Assembly (NCBI GenBank): GCA_041687255.1
Contig: JAWLCL010000003.1
Coordinates: forward strand, 310,001-374,000
Source of the DNA: Mariniphaga sp041687255
GTDB taxonomy: Bacteria; Bacteroidota; Bacteroidia; Bacteroidales; Prolixibacteraceae
Direction of reading: 5' to 3'
Length of the DNA stretch: 64,000 nt
Part shown: positions 43,873-53,271 of the stretch, piece after piece
How the letters are laid out: each line of letters opens with the position of its first letter
How positions within the stretch are numbered: position 1 is the first letter of the stretch
Notes under the pieces: generated by a model
What the model was told of the DNA's origin: nothing
Databases searched by the model: none
Seen by the model: the letters and a program-made list of their open reading frames with translations, nothing else
Program-made: the position numbers and the translations under genes

Positions 43873-44220
43873 ATGGCTCATAAGAAAGGTGTAGGTAGTT
43901 CGAAAAACGGACGCGAATCGGAAAGCAAACGACTGGGAGTAAAAATATACGGAGGTCAATATGCAAAAGCTGGTAATATTTTAGTGCGCCAGCGTGGAAC
44001 TCAACATTATCCGGGCGAAAATGTGGGAATTGGTAAAGACCATACATTATTCGCTTTAATCGACGGGACGGTTATGTTCCAGAAAAAAAGGAAAAATCGT
44101 TCGTATGTATCGGTCGATCCGGTAACTGATGTGGAAACTGCTGTTGCAGAAGCTCCGGCTGCTGCTAAAAAAGCAGAACCTTCAAAGGAAGAAAAAACGG
44201 AAACAGGCACTGAGGAGTAG
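43873..44220 (+). CDS. rpmA: 50S ribosomal protein L27 with extended C terminus
   Basis: This 115-residue protein has the bL27 core MAHKKGVGSSKNGRESESKR and VRQRGTQHYPGENVGIG. It starts directly at the mature GAHK-like N terminus and lacks the cleaved leader of Firmicutes L27. The core ends near residue 85; about 30 further residues rich in Ala, Lys and Glu (including AEAPAAAKKAEPSKEEK) are an extra tail, longer than in most bacteria. A terminator follows 100 nt later. Confidence 0.95.
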   Translation: MAHKKGVGSSKNGRESESKRLGVKIYGGQYAKAGNILVRQRGTQHYPGENVGIGKDHTLFALIDGTVMFQKKRKNRSYVSVDPVTDVETAVAEAPAAAKKAEPSKEEKTETGTEE

Positions 44221-44320
44221 TAATTATGCCCACTTCTCCGGGTAACAATGTCCTGATGTATAAATCATTCAGGCAAGTGCATTCTGAAATAGCAGGACTA
44301 TCCTGTTAACGATATTTAAA

Positions 44321-44356
44321 AATCTCCTGTTGGAATCAACAGGGGATTTTTTATTT
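44321..44356 (+). terminator. Intrinsic terminator after rpmA
   Basis: AATCTCCTGTTG (44321-44332) pairs with CAACAGGGGATT (44337-44348) around a GAAT loop with one G-U pair, followed by a run of T. It separates rpmA from serS. Confidence 0.8.
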
Positions 44357-44361
44357 TGTAT

Positions 44362-44369
44362 TAGTTTTG
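44362..44369 (+). promoter_or_regulatory. Candidate -7 box of serS
   Basis: TAGTTTTG matches TAnnTTTG and lies 22 nt upstream of the serS ATG, right after the rpmA terminator. A -33 TTTG at the proper distance is not seen. Confidence 0.35.
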
Positions 44370-44391
44370 CATTTTTATTAAATAGAAAAAC

Positions 44392-45663
44392 ATGCTCAAC
44401 CTGAAATTCATCCAGGACAACCCGCAGGAGGTTGTTGAAAGACTGAAAAAGAAAAATTTCAATGCAGAAGATATTGTAGGGAAAATTGTTGATTTATACC
44501 GGCAGAAAAATGAAGCCCAGCAAAAAGCTGAACAGGCAAAAGCCGAATTGAATCGCATATCGAAGGAAATCGGTCTCCTTTTCAGGGAAGGTAAACGCGA
44601 AGAGGCAGATGCTGCAAAAGCCCGAACAGCGGAACTTAAGGATAAAATCAGGCAACTGGATGAACAGTTTGTGGATATAGAAAGGAAAGTGGCCGAACTG
44701 CAGGTTATGCTGCCCAATCTACCCCATGATAAGGTGCCTGAAGGAAAAGGTGCCCAGGATAATGAAGAAGTTGCTGCAGGGGGAAAAATTCCGGAGTTGG
44801 CTGATAATGCCTTACCTCATTGGGAACTTGCACAACAGTACAAGCTTATTGACTTTGAACTGGGAGTGAAAATCACCGGCGCAGGTTTTCCTGTTTACCG
44901 GGGGAAAGGCTCTCAGCTGCAACGGGCGCTTATAAATTTCTTTTTGGATGAAAATCGCAGGGCCGGTTATGAAGAAATACAGCCTCCCCTGGTGGTGAAT
45001 GAGGATTCAGGATTTGGAACAGGGCAGCTGCCCGATAAGGAGGGGCAGATGTATCATGTTACAAACGATAACCTGTACCTGATTCCTACCGCCGAAGTGC
45101 CGGTGACCAATATTTACCGCGATGTTATACTTGATGCAAAGGAATTACCACTGAAAAACACTGCCTACAGCGCCTGCTTCCGTCGTGAAGCCGGTTCCTA
45201 CGGGAAAGATGTACGCGGATTAAACCGCCTGCACCAGTTCGACAAGGTGGAGATTGTGCAGATTGCACATCCCGATAGATCGTACGATATACTGGAGGAA
45301 ATGGTAAAACATGTGGCCGGACTGATTGAAAAATTGGAATTGCCTTACCGTATATTAAAACTTTGTGGCGGGGATATGAGTTTTACATCGGCACTTACCT
45401 ATGATTTCGAAGTTTGGTCGGCTGCTCAGAAAATGTGGCTCGAAGTCAGCTCTGTTTCTAATTTTGAATCGTTTCAGGCCAACCGCCTGAAACTTCGTTT
45501 CCGCGATGAAAGCTCCAAAAAACCTCAGCTGGCACATACCCTGAATGGCAGTGCCCTGGCGCTTCCACGCATAGTGGCTGCCCTGCTCGAAAACAACCAG
45601 ACTCCGGAAGGAATTAAAATACCAAAAGCCCTGGTACCCTACACCGGTTTTGAAATTATATAA
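44392..45663 (+). CDS. serS: Serine--tRNA ligase
   Basis: This 423-residue class II synthetase charges tRNA-Ser and tRNA-Sec. An N-terminal coiled-coil arm (about 30-100) contacts the long variable arm of the tRNA. Motif 2 includes YSACFRREAGSYGKDVRGLNRLHQF, and motif 3 is HTLNGSALALPRIVAALLENNQ. PTAEVPVTN is the serine-binding segment. Length is normal. Confidence 0.97.
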   Translation: MLNLKFIQDNPQEVVERLKKKNFNAEDIVGKIVDLYRQKNEAQQKAEQAKAELNRISKEIGLLFREGKREEADAAKARTAELKDKIRQLDEQFVDIERKVAELQVMLPNLPHDKVPEGKGAQDNEEVAAGGKIPELADNALPHWELAQQYKLIDFELGVKITGAGFPVYRGKGSQLQRALINFFLDENRRAGYEEIQPPLVVNEDSGFGTGQLPDKEGQMYHVTNDNLYLIPTAEVPVTNIYRDVILDAKELPLKNTAYSACFRREAGSYGKDVRGLNRLHQFDKVEIVQIAHPDRSYDILEEMVKHVAGLIEKLELPYRILKLCGGDMSFTSALTYDFEVWSAAQKMWLEVSSVSNFESFQANRLKLRFRDESSKKPQLAHTLNGSALALPRIVAALLENNQTPEGIKIPKALVPYTGFEII

Positions 45664-45889
45664 CGCCGGCGTTTTAGTGCATTAACTAAAATATATTCAT
45701 CTTTCTCTTCCTGATTAGAAAAATGCATTTTCTTTATAAAACATGATCCAATATTCAGATCCTTCATATCGCAGGAAGAATTACCGGTAAGAATTGAACA
45801 GATAATATATTGCTGATACCGGCTAAATAATTTAATATAAACTCATAAAGAAGAAGTTATTATTGGTGCTTTAATTTATTTTTATTGAA

Positions 45890-46411
45890 ATGAACATTCA
45901 GATGATCCAGGTTATACAAACGGGTGTAGTAATACTGCTGCTTATAGTTGCTAATGTATTCACCCGGAATGTAGTGAAAAAGTTTCTTAAAAAATTCAGG
46001 TTTTCTTCACAGCGCAGAAAGCTTACCATACGAATAATAAACCTGTTGTTATCCATTACAGCCATAATTTTCATATCTGCTATATGGGGTGTTAAGCAAT
46101 CACAGATGGCAGTGTTCATTTCATCAATAATGGCAGTTTTGGGAATTGCCTTTGTTGCTCAGTGGTCGCTGCTGTCGAACATTACTGCAGGGCTTATTCT
46201 CTTTTTTAATCATCCGCTTAAATTGGGCGATCATATTAAGGTTATAGAAAAAGACTTCGTAATAGAAGGGACAATTAACGACATTACCTTCTTTTTCGTG
46301 CACATAAAAACACCGAACAAGGAGAAGATTTCAATTGCCAACAACATCTTTTTGCAGAAGAATATATCAATCGTGCTTCAAAAGGAAGACCACACGCAGG
46401 GTGCCGGATAA
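45890..46411 (+). CDS. Short MscS-type mechanosensitive channel
   Basis: This 173-residue protein has three N-terminal helices and the MscS pore signature: VAQWSLLSNITAGLILFFNHPLKLGDHIKV gives the TM3 helix and start of the beta domain (read in two parts). It lacks the long C-terminal alpha/beta domain of full MscS, like other short Bacteroidota members. It would release solutes under low-osmolarity shock. The 226-nt upstream spacer shows no clear promoter. Confidence 0.85.
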   Translation: MNIQMIQVIQTGVVILLLIVANVFTRNVVKKFLKKFRFSSQRRKLTIRIINLLLSITAIIFISAIWGVKQSQMAVFISSIMAVLGIAFVAQWSLLSNITAGLILFFNHPLKLGDHIKVIEKDFVIEGTINDITFFFVHIKTPNKEKISIANNIFLQKNISIVLQKEDHTQGAG

Positions 46412-46503
46412 TTGCATGCAAGGCATGAATCATCCGGACTCCGGTTGTGCATTGCACATGCAAACTTCTGAAAAACTGCCCCGTTGGCAATTGTGGCTCC
46501 CGG

Positions 46504-47274
46504 TTATCTCTCCAGTAAATTATTGAGCAATCCTCCACGGGCTTCTTTGCGGGTATTGCCGCCGCCGGGTGACAGTTCCTGAATCAATTTGCGGATAGGC
46601 ATGCTCTGCAGCCATACCTTGCCTGTTCCGCGGAGTGTTGCCAGGAATATTCCTTCGCCGCCAAACATCATGGAGCGCAGGTTACCCGCCTGCTGTATGC
46701 TGTATTCGACAGAAGGTTCAAATCCTACAATGCAGCCTGTGTCTACTTTCAGTACCTCGTTATTCAGTTGTCTTTCAATGACGGTTCCACCGGCATGAAC
46801 GAATGCATTGCCATCGCCCTGAAGCTGCTGCAGTACAAATCCTTCGCCGCCAAAAAAGCCTGAACCCAACCGGCGGTTAAAAGTGATTGAAATCTTAGTG
46901 CCTAAAGCGGCGCACAGGAAGGCATCGCGCTGCACAATGATGCGCCCGCCCAATGAGGCAAGGTTCAGCGGAATTATGGTTCCCGGATATGGTGCTGCAA
47001 AAGCCACATGCTTCTTTCCCCATCCCTGGTTGGTGAAGTGTGTTAAAAACAGCGACTCGCCGGTTATCAGTCTTGAGCCGGCCGACAACAGCTTGTCGAA
47101 AAATCCTGCGTTCACATTTGAACCGTCACCCATGCGGGCGGTGAATTCTATCCCATCTTCCATGTACAACATGGCCCCTGCTTCTGCAATTACAGTTTCT
47201 CCCGGATCAAGTTCTACTTCAACAAGCTGAACATCGTGCCCTATAATTTTGTAGTCAATTTCGTGCGATTGCAT
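46504..47274 (-). CDS. AIM24 / TIGR00266 family protein
   Basis: This 256-residue all-beta protein has the TIGR00266 features GHDVQLVEVELDPGETVIAEAGAM at the N terminus, LTHFTNQGWGKKHVAFAAPYPG in the middle and MFGGEGIFLATLRGTGKVWLQSMPIR near the end. The role in bacteria is unknown; the mitochondrial homologue Aim24 is linked to inner-membrane organisation. It is monocistronic and convergent with mscS. Confidence 0.9.
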   Translation of the reverse strand: MQSHEIDYKIIGHDVQLVEVELDPGETVIAEAGAMLYMEDGIEFTARMGDGSNVNAGFFDKLLSAGSRLITGESLFLTHFTNQGWGKKHVAFAAPYPGTIIPLNLASLGGRIIVQRDAFLCAALGTKISITFNRRLGSGFFGGEGFVLQQLQGDGNAFVHAGGTVIERQLNNEVLKVDTGCIVGFEPSVEYSIQQAGNLRSMMFGGEGIFLATLRGTGKVWLQSMPIRKLIQELSPGGGNTRKEARGGLLNNLLER

Positions 47275-47379
47275 ATCGTTTTGTATTTAATTTCAGCCTA
47301 AAAATAAAACAATAGAAAATTGGAAACTAATAATTAGTGCATATTTTTTACGACCTTTGCAAAAAATAGGTAAGCATAA

Positions 47380-48360
47380 ATGAACAGGAATTTTGATAAA
47401 GGCCGAACAAATAAGTCTGCTAAGGGTAAAAATGGGCCCACCGGTAAACGGGAAGGGAAAAGCAGAGTGAGAGAAAATACAGGTAGAAGTAAATTTGCAG
47501 GAAAAGAAGGAAGACCGAAGTTAACAAGCAGTGAAGGCCTGGGAAGTCTGGCAGCAAAGAAAAAAGTTATTAAACAGAATAGTAAAACGGAGTCCTTTCC
47601 GAAAAAGAGGGTTTCTGTTATCCGTAATAAGCCCCTTAAAACTGCAACTACCGGGGAAATGCGCCTGAACCGCTTTATTGCCAATGCGGGAGTATGCTCC
47701 CGGCGTGAAGCCGATAAATATATAGCAGCAGGATTGGTTACAGTGAATGGCAAAACAGTTACCGAACTGGGTGTAAAAGTTAAAATGAAAGATGATGTGC
47801 GTTTCGATGGCCGTAAGCTGAACGCTGAGAAAAAAGTGTACCTGTTGCTTAACAAGCCAAAGGATTTTGTTACAACCACCGATGATCCGCATGCCGAGCG
47901 GACGGTTATGGACCTTGTGAAAGATGCCTGCGAAGAACGTATATACCCTGTGGGAAGGCTCGACAAGTCGACTACCGGCGTGCTGCTGTTCACTAACGAC
48001 GGTGAACTCTCCGATCGCCTCACACATCCAAGTCACCGGATGAAGAAAATCTACCAGGTAACACTTGATAAGCCACTTACTAAGAATGATATGGTTAAAA
48101 TTGCTGATGGACTGGAACTGGAGGATGGCCCCATTACTGCTGATGCCATAAGCTATATTGATGCAACCGCCAAAAATGAGGTGGGCATTGAAATCCATTC
48201 AGGACGCAACCGGATTGTAAGGCGCATATTTGAGCACCTTGGCTACCGGGTTCGAAAACTCGACAGGGTTTATTTTGCTGGACTCACTAAGAAAAATCTG
48301 CCCCGGGGAAAGTGGCGCTTCCTGTCGCACAAAGAGGTGCAGTTTTTACAGATGAAGTAG
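47380..48360 (+). CDS. rluB: rRNA pseudouridine synthase (RluB/RsuA family)
   Basis: This 326-residue enzyme isomerises uridine in 23S rRNA. An N-terminal basic tail of about 90 residues (Lys, Arg, Gly-rich) precedes the S4 RNA-binding domain (LNRFIANAGVCSRREADKYI). The catalytic loop GRLDKSTTGVLLFTNDGEL contains the catalytic aspartate, and IHSGRNRIVRRIFEHLGYRV is the family C motif. RluB is the best guess; RsuA- or RluE-type activity is possible. Confidence 0.88.
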   Translation: MNRNFDKGRTNKSAKGKNGPTGKREGKSRVRENTGRSKFAGKEGRPKLTSSEGLGSLAAKKKVIKQNSKTESFPKKRVSVIRNKPLKTATTGEMRLNRFIANAGVCSRREADKYIAAGLVTVNGKTVTELGVKVKMKDDVRFDGRKLNAEKKVYLLLNKPKDFVTTTDDPHAERTVMDLVKDACEERIYPVGRLDKSTTGVLLFTNDGELSDRLTHPSHRMKKIYQVTLDKPLTKNDMVKIADGLELEDGPITADAISYIDATAKNEVGIEIHSGRNRIVRRIFEHLGYRVRKLDRVYFAGLTKKNLPRGKWRFLSHKEVQFLQMK

Positions 48361-48415
48361 AACCTCATAATTACAGCATACCGATTTCGTGCAGTTTTAC
48401 TGCAGGCGCCGACTC

Positions 48416-49294
48416 TTAAGTCCTGGAGTCGAGTTTGAAGAACCGCTCCAGCTTCTGATCAAATTCTATCGGCGGAGCGCTGAAGAACTGTTTTAGCCTG
48501 GGCTGAAGCTTCAGCTGGTTTAATTCGCGGAGGTTTTCTGCCTGATTTTTGATGATGTGCAGCTCTTCTTCATTGAAGCCATAATCACCACTGAGTAAAT
48601 CTTCGGAAAATATATGCAAGTCATGATCATCGCCCAATTGGTCGGTTATCTTATTCAACTGGTCAGTCTTCATTTTAAAATAACGGGGATGAAGAAACCG
48701 GATAAAATCGAGCTGATACCACATGCGTTTTAACTTTTTGCGTAAATCATGCCACTGCTCCGGGTGAGGGTCCCGGGGTAACTGCAGGTATATGCTGTAA
48801 CTTGAAAAATAAGTCCGGCTTGTTTCACGGTACATGTGCAGCTTTCCAGGCAGCTCGCTGTTGTTTATGACAAGCATATCGGTAAACCCATCGAAGAAAG
48901 TACGGATGGTATTGTCAAGGTTGTTTTCTCTGAACCCTTTTTCCAGCAATACCCTGTTTTTTTCAGCAAGCAACTCCCGGGCATTGCGTATCTTTTTTTC
49001 TGAAAGCAGCTGGTTGCCGGCAATTTCCTTGTCGAATAAATCGAGGTTCACTGCCGATTCTCTCAAGGGTGCCAGCAGCTTACCAAAATTGCGGATGTCT
49101 TCCAGCAGCTGAACAGCAGGGGTGTCGGGAACTTCTATGAAAAAACGTAACAGCGCCCTTAGTCGCTTGAATACACGACGTAATTCATGAACCTGCTGAT
49201 TGGCTGATATATTCCCGGCCGTACAAAAATACCCCGCTTTTTCAGCCTGACGTGAAATGGCCGGCACCAACCTGTTCCCGATATTCTGAACCAT
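48416..49294 (-). CDS. CHAD domain protein
   Basis: This 292-residue helical protein matches CHAD, which binds polyphosphate. Basic motifs such as VHELRRVFKRLRALLRFF (about 52-69) and LRKKLKRMWYQLDFIRFL give the positive groove, and LNKITDQLGDDHDLHIF follows. CYTH is not fused. Polyphosphate binding is inferred from the family; no ppk gene is present in the window. It is convergent with rluB. Confidence 0.88.
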   Translation of the reverse strand: MVQNIGNRLVPAISRQAEKAGYFCTAGNISANQQVHELRRVFKRLRALLRFFIEVPDTPAVQLLEDIRNFGKLLAPLRESAVNLDLFDKEIAGNQLLSEKKIRNARELLAEKNRVLLEKGFRENNLDNTIRTFFDGFTDMLVINNSELPGKLHMYRETSRTYFSSYSIYLQLPRDPHPEQWHDLRKKLKRMWYQLDFIRFLHPRYFKMKTDQLNKITDQLGDDHDLHIFSEDLLSGDYGFNEEELHIIKNQAENLRELNQLKLQPRLKQFFSAPPIEFDQKLERFFKLDSRT

Positions 49295-49466
49295 AATTTG
49301 AAATCAACGCTTTAAGCAAAAATAGATATAATTCGGGAATCAATAAAAAAACTGACTGAATTATACCAGGGAATGCACCTGTTACAATTCATTTTATGTT
49401 GATATTCCATTCAAGTTGATTTTTAATTATCTTCATGATTGAATTTACAAGTAAAAATTAATAAGC

Positions 49467-50483
49467 ATGTATTCCCGGTTAGTAATATTTATCGTGCTAA
49501 ATGTAGTCTCAATTTTCCTGCCGGCACAAGATATTCAGCTTCTTAAAAAATCGCTCGACAGCCTGAAGGTTGAAAAGTCGATTCTCCTGCAAAAGATAGA
49601 GGAGATAGAGCTAATTGAACAGGAATATTCCAGGTTAATTGAAGAAAATAAAAACAGGAGAATACTTACCGATAGGGATCTCAGTCCGGTTTCAGATGGT
49701 GAGGTAGTAAAACATGCCTGGTATACCCTTTCCTATTCCGAAGAAAACGAACAGGCAATATGGGTCTACTATAAACTTACCGATGAAATGTTAAAAGGTA
49801 TCACTCCGCGAACCGATAATTTCAGAGTTGATAATCATGTATCAACTGTGTCGGCGCATCCGGATGACTATAAAGGGTCAGGATACGACCGCGGGCATTT
49901 ATGCCCTGCCGGAGATATGAATTTAAACCTGGTATCAATGACAGAATCGTTTTATATGTCGAATATGTCGCCCCAGGTACCTGCTTTTAACAGGGGCATC
50001 TGGAAGAAGCTGGAGGCAACGGTCAGGAATTGGGCAGATGTTGAAAAGGAGATACATGTGGTTACCGGTCCTGTTTTTGAAGACAATCTGGGTGTGCTGC
50101 CCAAAAGTAATGTTACAATACCCGGCTATTTCTATAAGGTGGTTTTTGACCCTACCGGTGAACCTAAAATGATTGCCCTGGTGCTGCCAAATGCCAGGGG
50201 AGAAAAAGAACTGCCCGAGTATGTGGTTACTGTTAATTATGTTGAGGCGCTGACGGGAATCGATTTTTTTGAAGCATTGCCCGATACCCTTGAGAACAGG
50301 CTGGAGTCCAATTCCAATGCAACGCTTTGGGAATTTACTGAGTTCACTTCCAATGCTCCTGATGCGGAAGTTTCAGTGCAGTGCAAGGGGATGTCCAAAT
50401 CAACCGGACTGAAGTGCCGGAATATAACAACCAACCCCAACGGATATTGCCACCTCCACCAATCACAGGATCCTTCCAATTAA
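49467..50483 (+). CDS. Secreted DNA/RNA non-specific endonuclease
   Basis: This 338-residue nuclease has a signal peptide (1-20, ending FLPAQ) and a coiled-coil stalk (about 22-62). The beta-beta-alpha metal NUC1 domain carries the DRGH motif GYDRGHLCPAGDM (Asp141, His144), and NMSPQVPAFNRGIWKKLE holds the metal-binding asparagine. A C-terminal small cysteine/histidine unit (CKGMSKSTGLKC, then YCHLHQ) probably binds zinc. The enzyme would degrade external nucleic acids. It is not in an operon. Confidence 0.92.
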   Translation: MYSRLVIFIVLNVVSIFLPAQDIQLLKKSLDSLKVEKSILLQKIEEIELIEQEYSRLIEENKNRRILTDRDLSPVSDGEVVKHAWYTLSYSEENEQAIWVYYKLTDEMLKGITPRTDNFRVDNHVSTVSAHPDDYKGSGYDRGHLCPAGDMNLNLVSMTESFYMSNMSPQVPAFNRGIWKKLEATVRNWADVEKEIHVVTGPVFEDNLGVLPKSNVTIPGYFYKVVFDPTGEPKMIALVLPNARGEKELPEYVVTVNYVEALTGIDFFEALPDTLENRLESNSNATLWEFTEFTSNAPDAEVSVQCKGMSKSTGLKCRNITTNPNGYCHLHQSQDPSN

Positions 50484-50676
50484 TTCAGTTTTTATTGTCT
50501 GGCTGGCGCCACAATTCAGGCACACCTCTCGGTTCAACTGCTAAAGAAACCGGGAGTATATTGACATTGTATTGCTACCAACATCTGACTCCTGCATAGT
50601 CTTTTAGAGGAAGCTGTTGGCCGGTATCTTATATTAATGGGCTGTCTGCTCCCGGCTACCGCTGATTCCTGTCTTT

Positions 50677-52011
50677 CTAAACCACTCCCGGTAAACTGAT
50701 TCCTCTTATTTTACGGTACAAATCGAGGGCGAATACATCGGTCATCCCCGAAATGAAATCCACTGCCGACTGGATTTTATGGTAGAGGTTTTCGTTCTGT
50801 GGATGATACTGAGGAGGAAGCAGGGAAAGTATCTTTTTGTTGTATCCATTTTTGGGGTTCACTGCTGCACCAACAAATTCTTCAAGCAGCGTTCCTATAA
50901 TTTTAAAACCGGCAATTTCTATTTCAACCACACTCCGGTGAGCATATACCTCTTTGAAAGAGACCTCTTTTACCTGTTTCATGGCCTCTGCCTGACGGTT
51001 TTCAAGCGACCCGATAAGGCTCTTGTTGTAGTTACCCGCCATAATTTCCTGATGATTTCCTTCAAAAATACGCATGCTTTCGCGAATAAGTTTACCAATA
51101 ACACCTGCCCGTAAGTAACTTATCTGTTCGTTTTTGTCGGTTACCCGGGCGAGGGTGCTTTTTATTCTGTCCAGCGGTTCTTTATCCTCCTGGCGGTCGT
51201 AAAAATTCAGGTATAGTTCTTTTACGTGTTCGTAGCTTAAAATGCCAAGTTTACAGGCATCTTCAAGGTCCATAACCTGATAGCAAATGTCATCGGCAGC
51301 CTCTACAAGGTAAACTAAAGGATACCGTTGAAATGAAAGGTGTTCACCCGGTTTGGAAGGGATGCCAAGTTCGGCTGCGATTTTTATAAATTCTTCTTTT
51401 TCCGACTGAAAGAAACCAAATTTTTGTTTTTTAGCCAGGGGCGCTTCAAATGGATATTTTACTATACTGGCCAGTGTCGGATAGGTAAGTGCAAATCCCC
51501 CCGGGCGTTTCCCGCTGAACTGATGGGTGAGGATGCGGAAGGCATTGGCATTGCCGTCAAATTTAATGAAGTCGCTCCATTCTTCAGGAGTAAGCCGGTT
51601 TTGGAATTCCTTGCCCGCACCCGTTTGAAAGAACCCGGAAATTGCCGATTCACCCGAATGCCCGAAAGGAGGATTGCCCAAATCGTGAGCCAGGCAGGCA
51701 GCTGATACTATGGTTCCAATTTCCTGTAACAGCAAATTGTCAGGGTGTTCGGGTATCAGCTTTTCAGCGAGCAGGTTTCCTAATGAACGTCCGACGCTGG
51801 CTACTTCCAGGCTATGGGTTAGACGGTTGTGAACAAAAATATGCTCGGGAAGGGGAAACACCTGTGTCTTGTTCTGCATCCTTCTGAAAGGTGAAGAAAA
51901 GATGATGCGATCATAATCACGCTGAAATTGCGTGCGGTCTTCAGGGCTTGCCGATGCTTTCCATGTTTCCTGCCCCAGTCTTTTTGTTGAAAGCAAATGA
52001 TTCCAGTGCAT
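50677..52011 (-). CDS. dgt: Deoxyguanosinetriphosphate triphosphohydrolase
   Basis: This 444-residue HD-domain enzyme cleaves dGTP (or other dNTPs) to the nucleoside and triphosphate. FRRMQNKTQVFPLPEHIFVHNRLTHSLEV carries the early basic and histidine (His66) residues; LAHDLGNPPFGHSGE supplies His109-Asp110 and His118. YLVEAADDICYQVMDLEDA has the last metal-binding aspartate. It lies downstream of the 44-bp repeat array, on the strand whose transcript would run through the repeats from the SprT gene. Confidence 0.92.
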   Translation of the reverse strand: MHWNHLLSTKRLGQETWKASASPEDRTQFQRDYDRIIFSSPFRRMQNKTQVFPLPEHIFVHNRLTHSLEVASVGRSLGNLLAEKLIPEHPDNLLLQEIGTIVSAACLAHDLGNPPFGHSGESAISGFFQTGAGKEFQNRLTPEEWSDFIKFDGNANAFRILTHQFSGKRPGGFALTYPTLASIVKYPFEAPLAKKQKFGFFQSEKEEFIKIAAELGIPSKPGEHLSFQRYPLVYLVEAADDICYQVMDLEDACKLGILSYEHVKELYLNFYDRQEDKEPLDRIKSTLARVTDKNEQISYLRAGVIGKLIRESMRIFEGNHQEIMAGNYNKSLIGSLENRQAEAMKQVKEVSFKEVYAHRSVVEIEIAGFKIIGTLLEEFVGAAVNPKNGYNKKILSLLPPQYHPQNENLYHKIQSAVDFISGMTDVFALDLYRKIRGISLPGVV

Positions 52012-52040
52012 AAATTTATCTGTTGAGAATTATTACTATT

Positions 52041-52524
52041 ATTCCTTTGTTTTTTGTTATTTGTTTTTTGAAATTTTATTTCCTGCCCGCTTGCTATTTG
52101 TTATTTGTTATTTGAAATTTTACTTCTTGCCTGTTTGCTATTTGCTATTTGTTATTTGAAATTTTATTTCCTGCCTGCTTGCTATTTGCTATTTGTTTTT
52201 TGAAATTTTACTTCTTGCCTGTTTGCTATTTGCTATTTGTTATTTGAAATTTTATTTCTTGCCTGCTTGCTATTTGCTATTTGTTATTTGAAATTTTATT
52301 TCTTGCCCGCTTGCTATTTGTTATTTGTTATTTGAAATTTTACTTCTTGCCTGTTTGCTATTTGCTATTTGTTATTTGAAATTTTATTTCTTGCCTGTTT
52401 GCTATTTGCTATTTGTTATTTGAAATTTTATTTCTTGCCTGGTTGCTATTTGCTATTTGTTTTTTGAAATTTTACTTCTTGCCTTTTTGTTATTTGTTAT
52501 TTGTTTTTTGGAATTTTAATCCTA
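52041..52524. repeat. Tandem array of a 44-bp repeat (about 11 copies)
   Basis: Ten copies of a 44-bp unit begin at 52085, 52129, 52173, 52217, 52261, 52305, 52349, 52393, 52437 and 52481, with a degenerate copy before them. The plus-strand unit begins gcctgcttgctatttgct and ends in an AT-rich part. Inside the unit a 7-bp motif (tgctatt/tgttatt) is repeated three times. The period is exact, and copies differ by a few substitutions such as gttatt for gctatt. The array fills the gap between dgt and the SprT-like gene, both on the minus strand. There are no spacers, so it is not a CRISPR. Confidence 0.9.
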
Positions 52525-53220
52525 CAGTATGTAAGTTGAATATTTCTTTACCTCCTTTGCCAGCTCCCTTGCCCTGTTGTTTGTCAGTTGGTCAAGCCGC
52601 TTCCAGAACCGTTCGCTATGGTCCTTTATTTGGGTATGTACCAATTCGTGCAGCAAGATATAATCGATAAGTTCATCGGGCAGTTTCATCATCTGTAGGT
52701 TTAAGCTTATGTTGTTTCGCGACGAACAGCTTCCCCAGTTCCGCTTGTTGTTACGGATTGTCACTTTTGAATAGCTGAACCCATGCATCCGGGCAAGGGC
52801 TGCTAACCGCGGGGGCAGCAATTTGCGGGCTTCCAACCGGTAAAGGTTGGTTATAATTTCTTCAACGGTTGATTTTACTTCTCCGGAAGTGAATTCGGGA
52901 GCGTAAAATTTAATGTGCGTTCCGTCTGCTTCAACTCTGCAGGTGTCAGCTTTGCACATTTCAACTGTAGTCGTTTTGGTTTTCAGAATTGTTCCTGGAC
53001 TAAGCATTTGTTTGCGCGCCGTTAACTTTTCCTGTTGACGTCGAATCCACGCTTCATGTTTGACCAGAAACGATAATATTTCCTTTTCTGTAACAAAAAA
53101 AGGAAACGAAACCAGCACCGATTTGTCAGGTTTAACGCTAATTTTCATACTTTTTGAGCGACGGTTTCTAAAAAAAGTTACCTGACCTATGCTTTTATAA
53201 TGAACTACTTTGTTTGGCAT
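52522..53220 (-). CDS. SprT/YgjP-type zinc metallopeptidase
   Basis: This 232-residue protein has the zinc motif HELVHTQIKDHSERFW (His191, Glu192, His195, His201) and an N-terminal basic beta-domain (TFFRNRRSKSMKISVKPDK). It belongs to the DUF45/YgjP family. I start at ATG 53220, not 53253, because a strong minus-strand promoter (53242-53271) would lie inside the longer form. The 44-bp array begins at its stop codon. The substrate is unknown. Confidence 0.88.
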   Translation of the reverse strand: MPNKVVHYKSIGQVTFFRNRRSKSMKISVKPDKSVLVSFPFFVTEKEILSFLVKHEAWIRRQQEKLTARKQMLSPGTILKTKTTTVEMCKADTCRVEADGTHIKFYAPEFTSGEVKSTVEEIITNLYRLEARKLLPPRLAALARMHGFSYSKVTIRNNKRNWGSCSSRNNISLNLQMMKLPDELIDYILLHELVHTQIKDHSERFWKRLDQLTNNRARELAKEVKKYSTYIL

Positions 53221-53241
53221 TCGTTTAACTAAAAATACGAC

Positions 53242-53271
53242 CAAAGATACCATATTATGGAACAGAACAAA
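53242..53271 (-). promoter_or_regulatory. Promoter of the SprT-like gene
   Basis: On the minus strand TTTG (53268-53271) and TATCTTTG (53242-53249) are 18 nt apart, matching both Bacteroidota elements. The start site would be near 53235, which decides the SprT start. The -33 box lies inside the first codons of the divergent gene at 53257. Confidence 0.6.

Noticed and set aside
52041..52524. CRISPR array
   Set aside because: The 44-bp units are contiguous with no unique spacers, and no cas genes are present.
52413..52670. 85-residue plus-strand ORF across the repeat array end
   Set aside because: It is translated from the 44-bp repeat and the antisense of the SprT-like gene.
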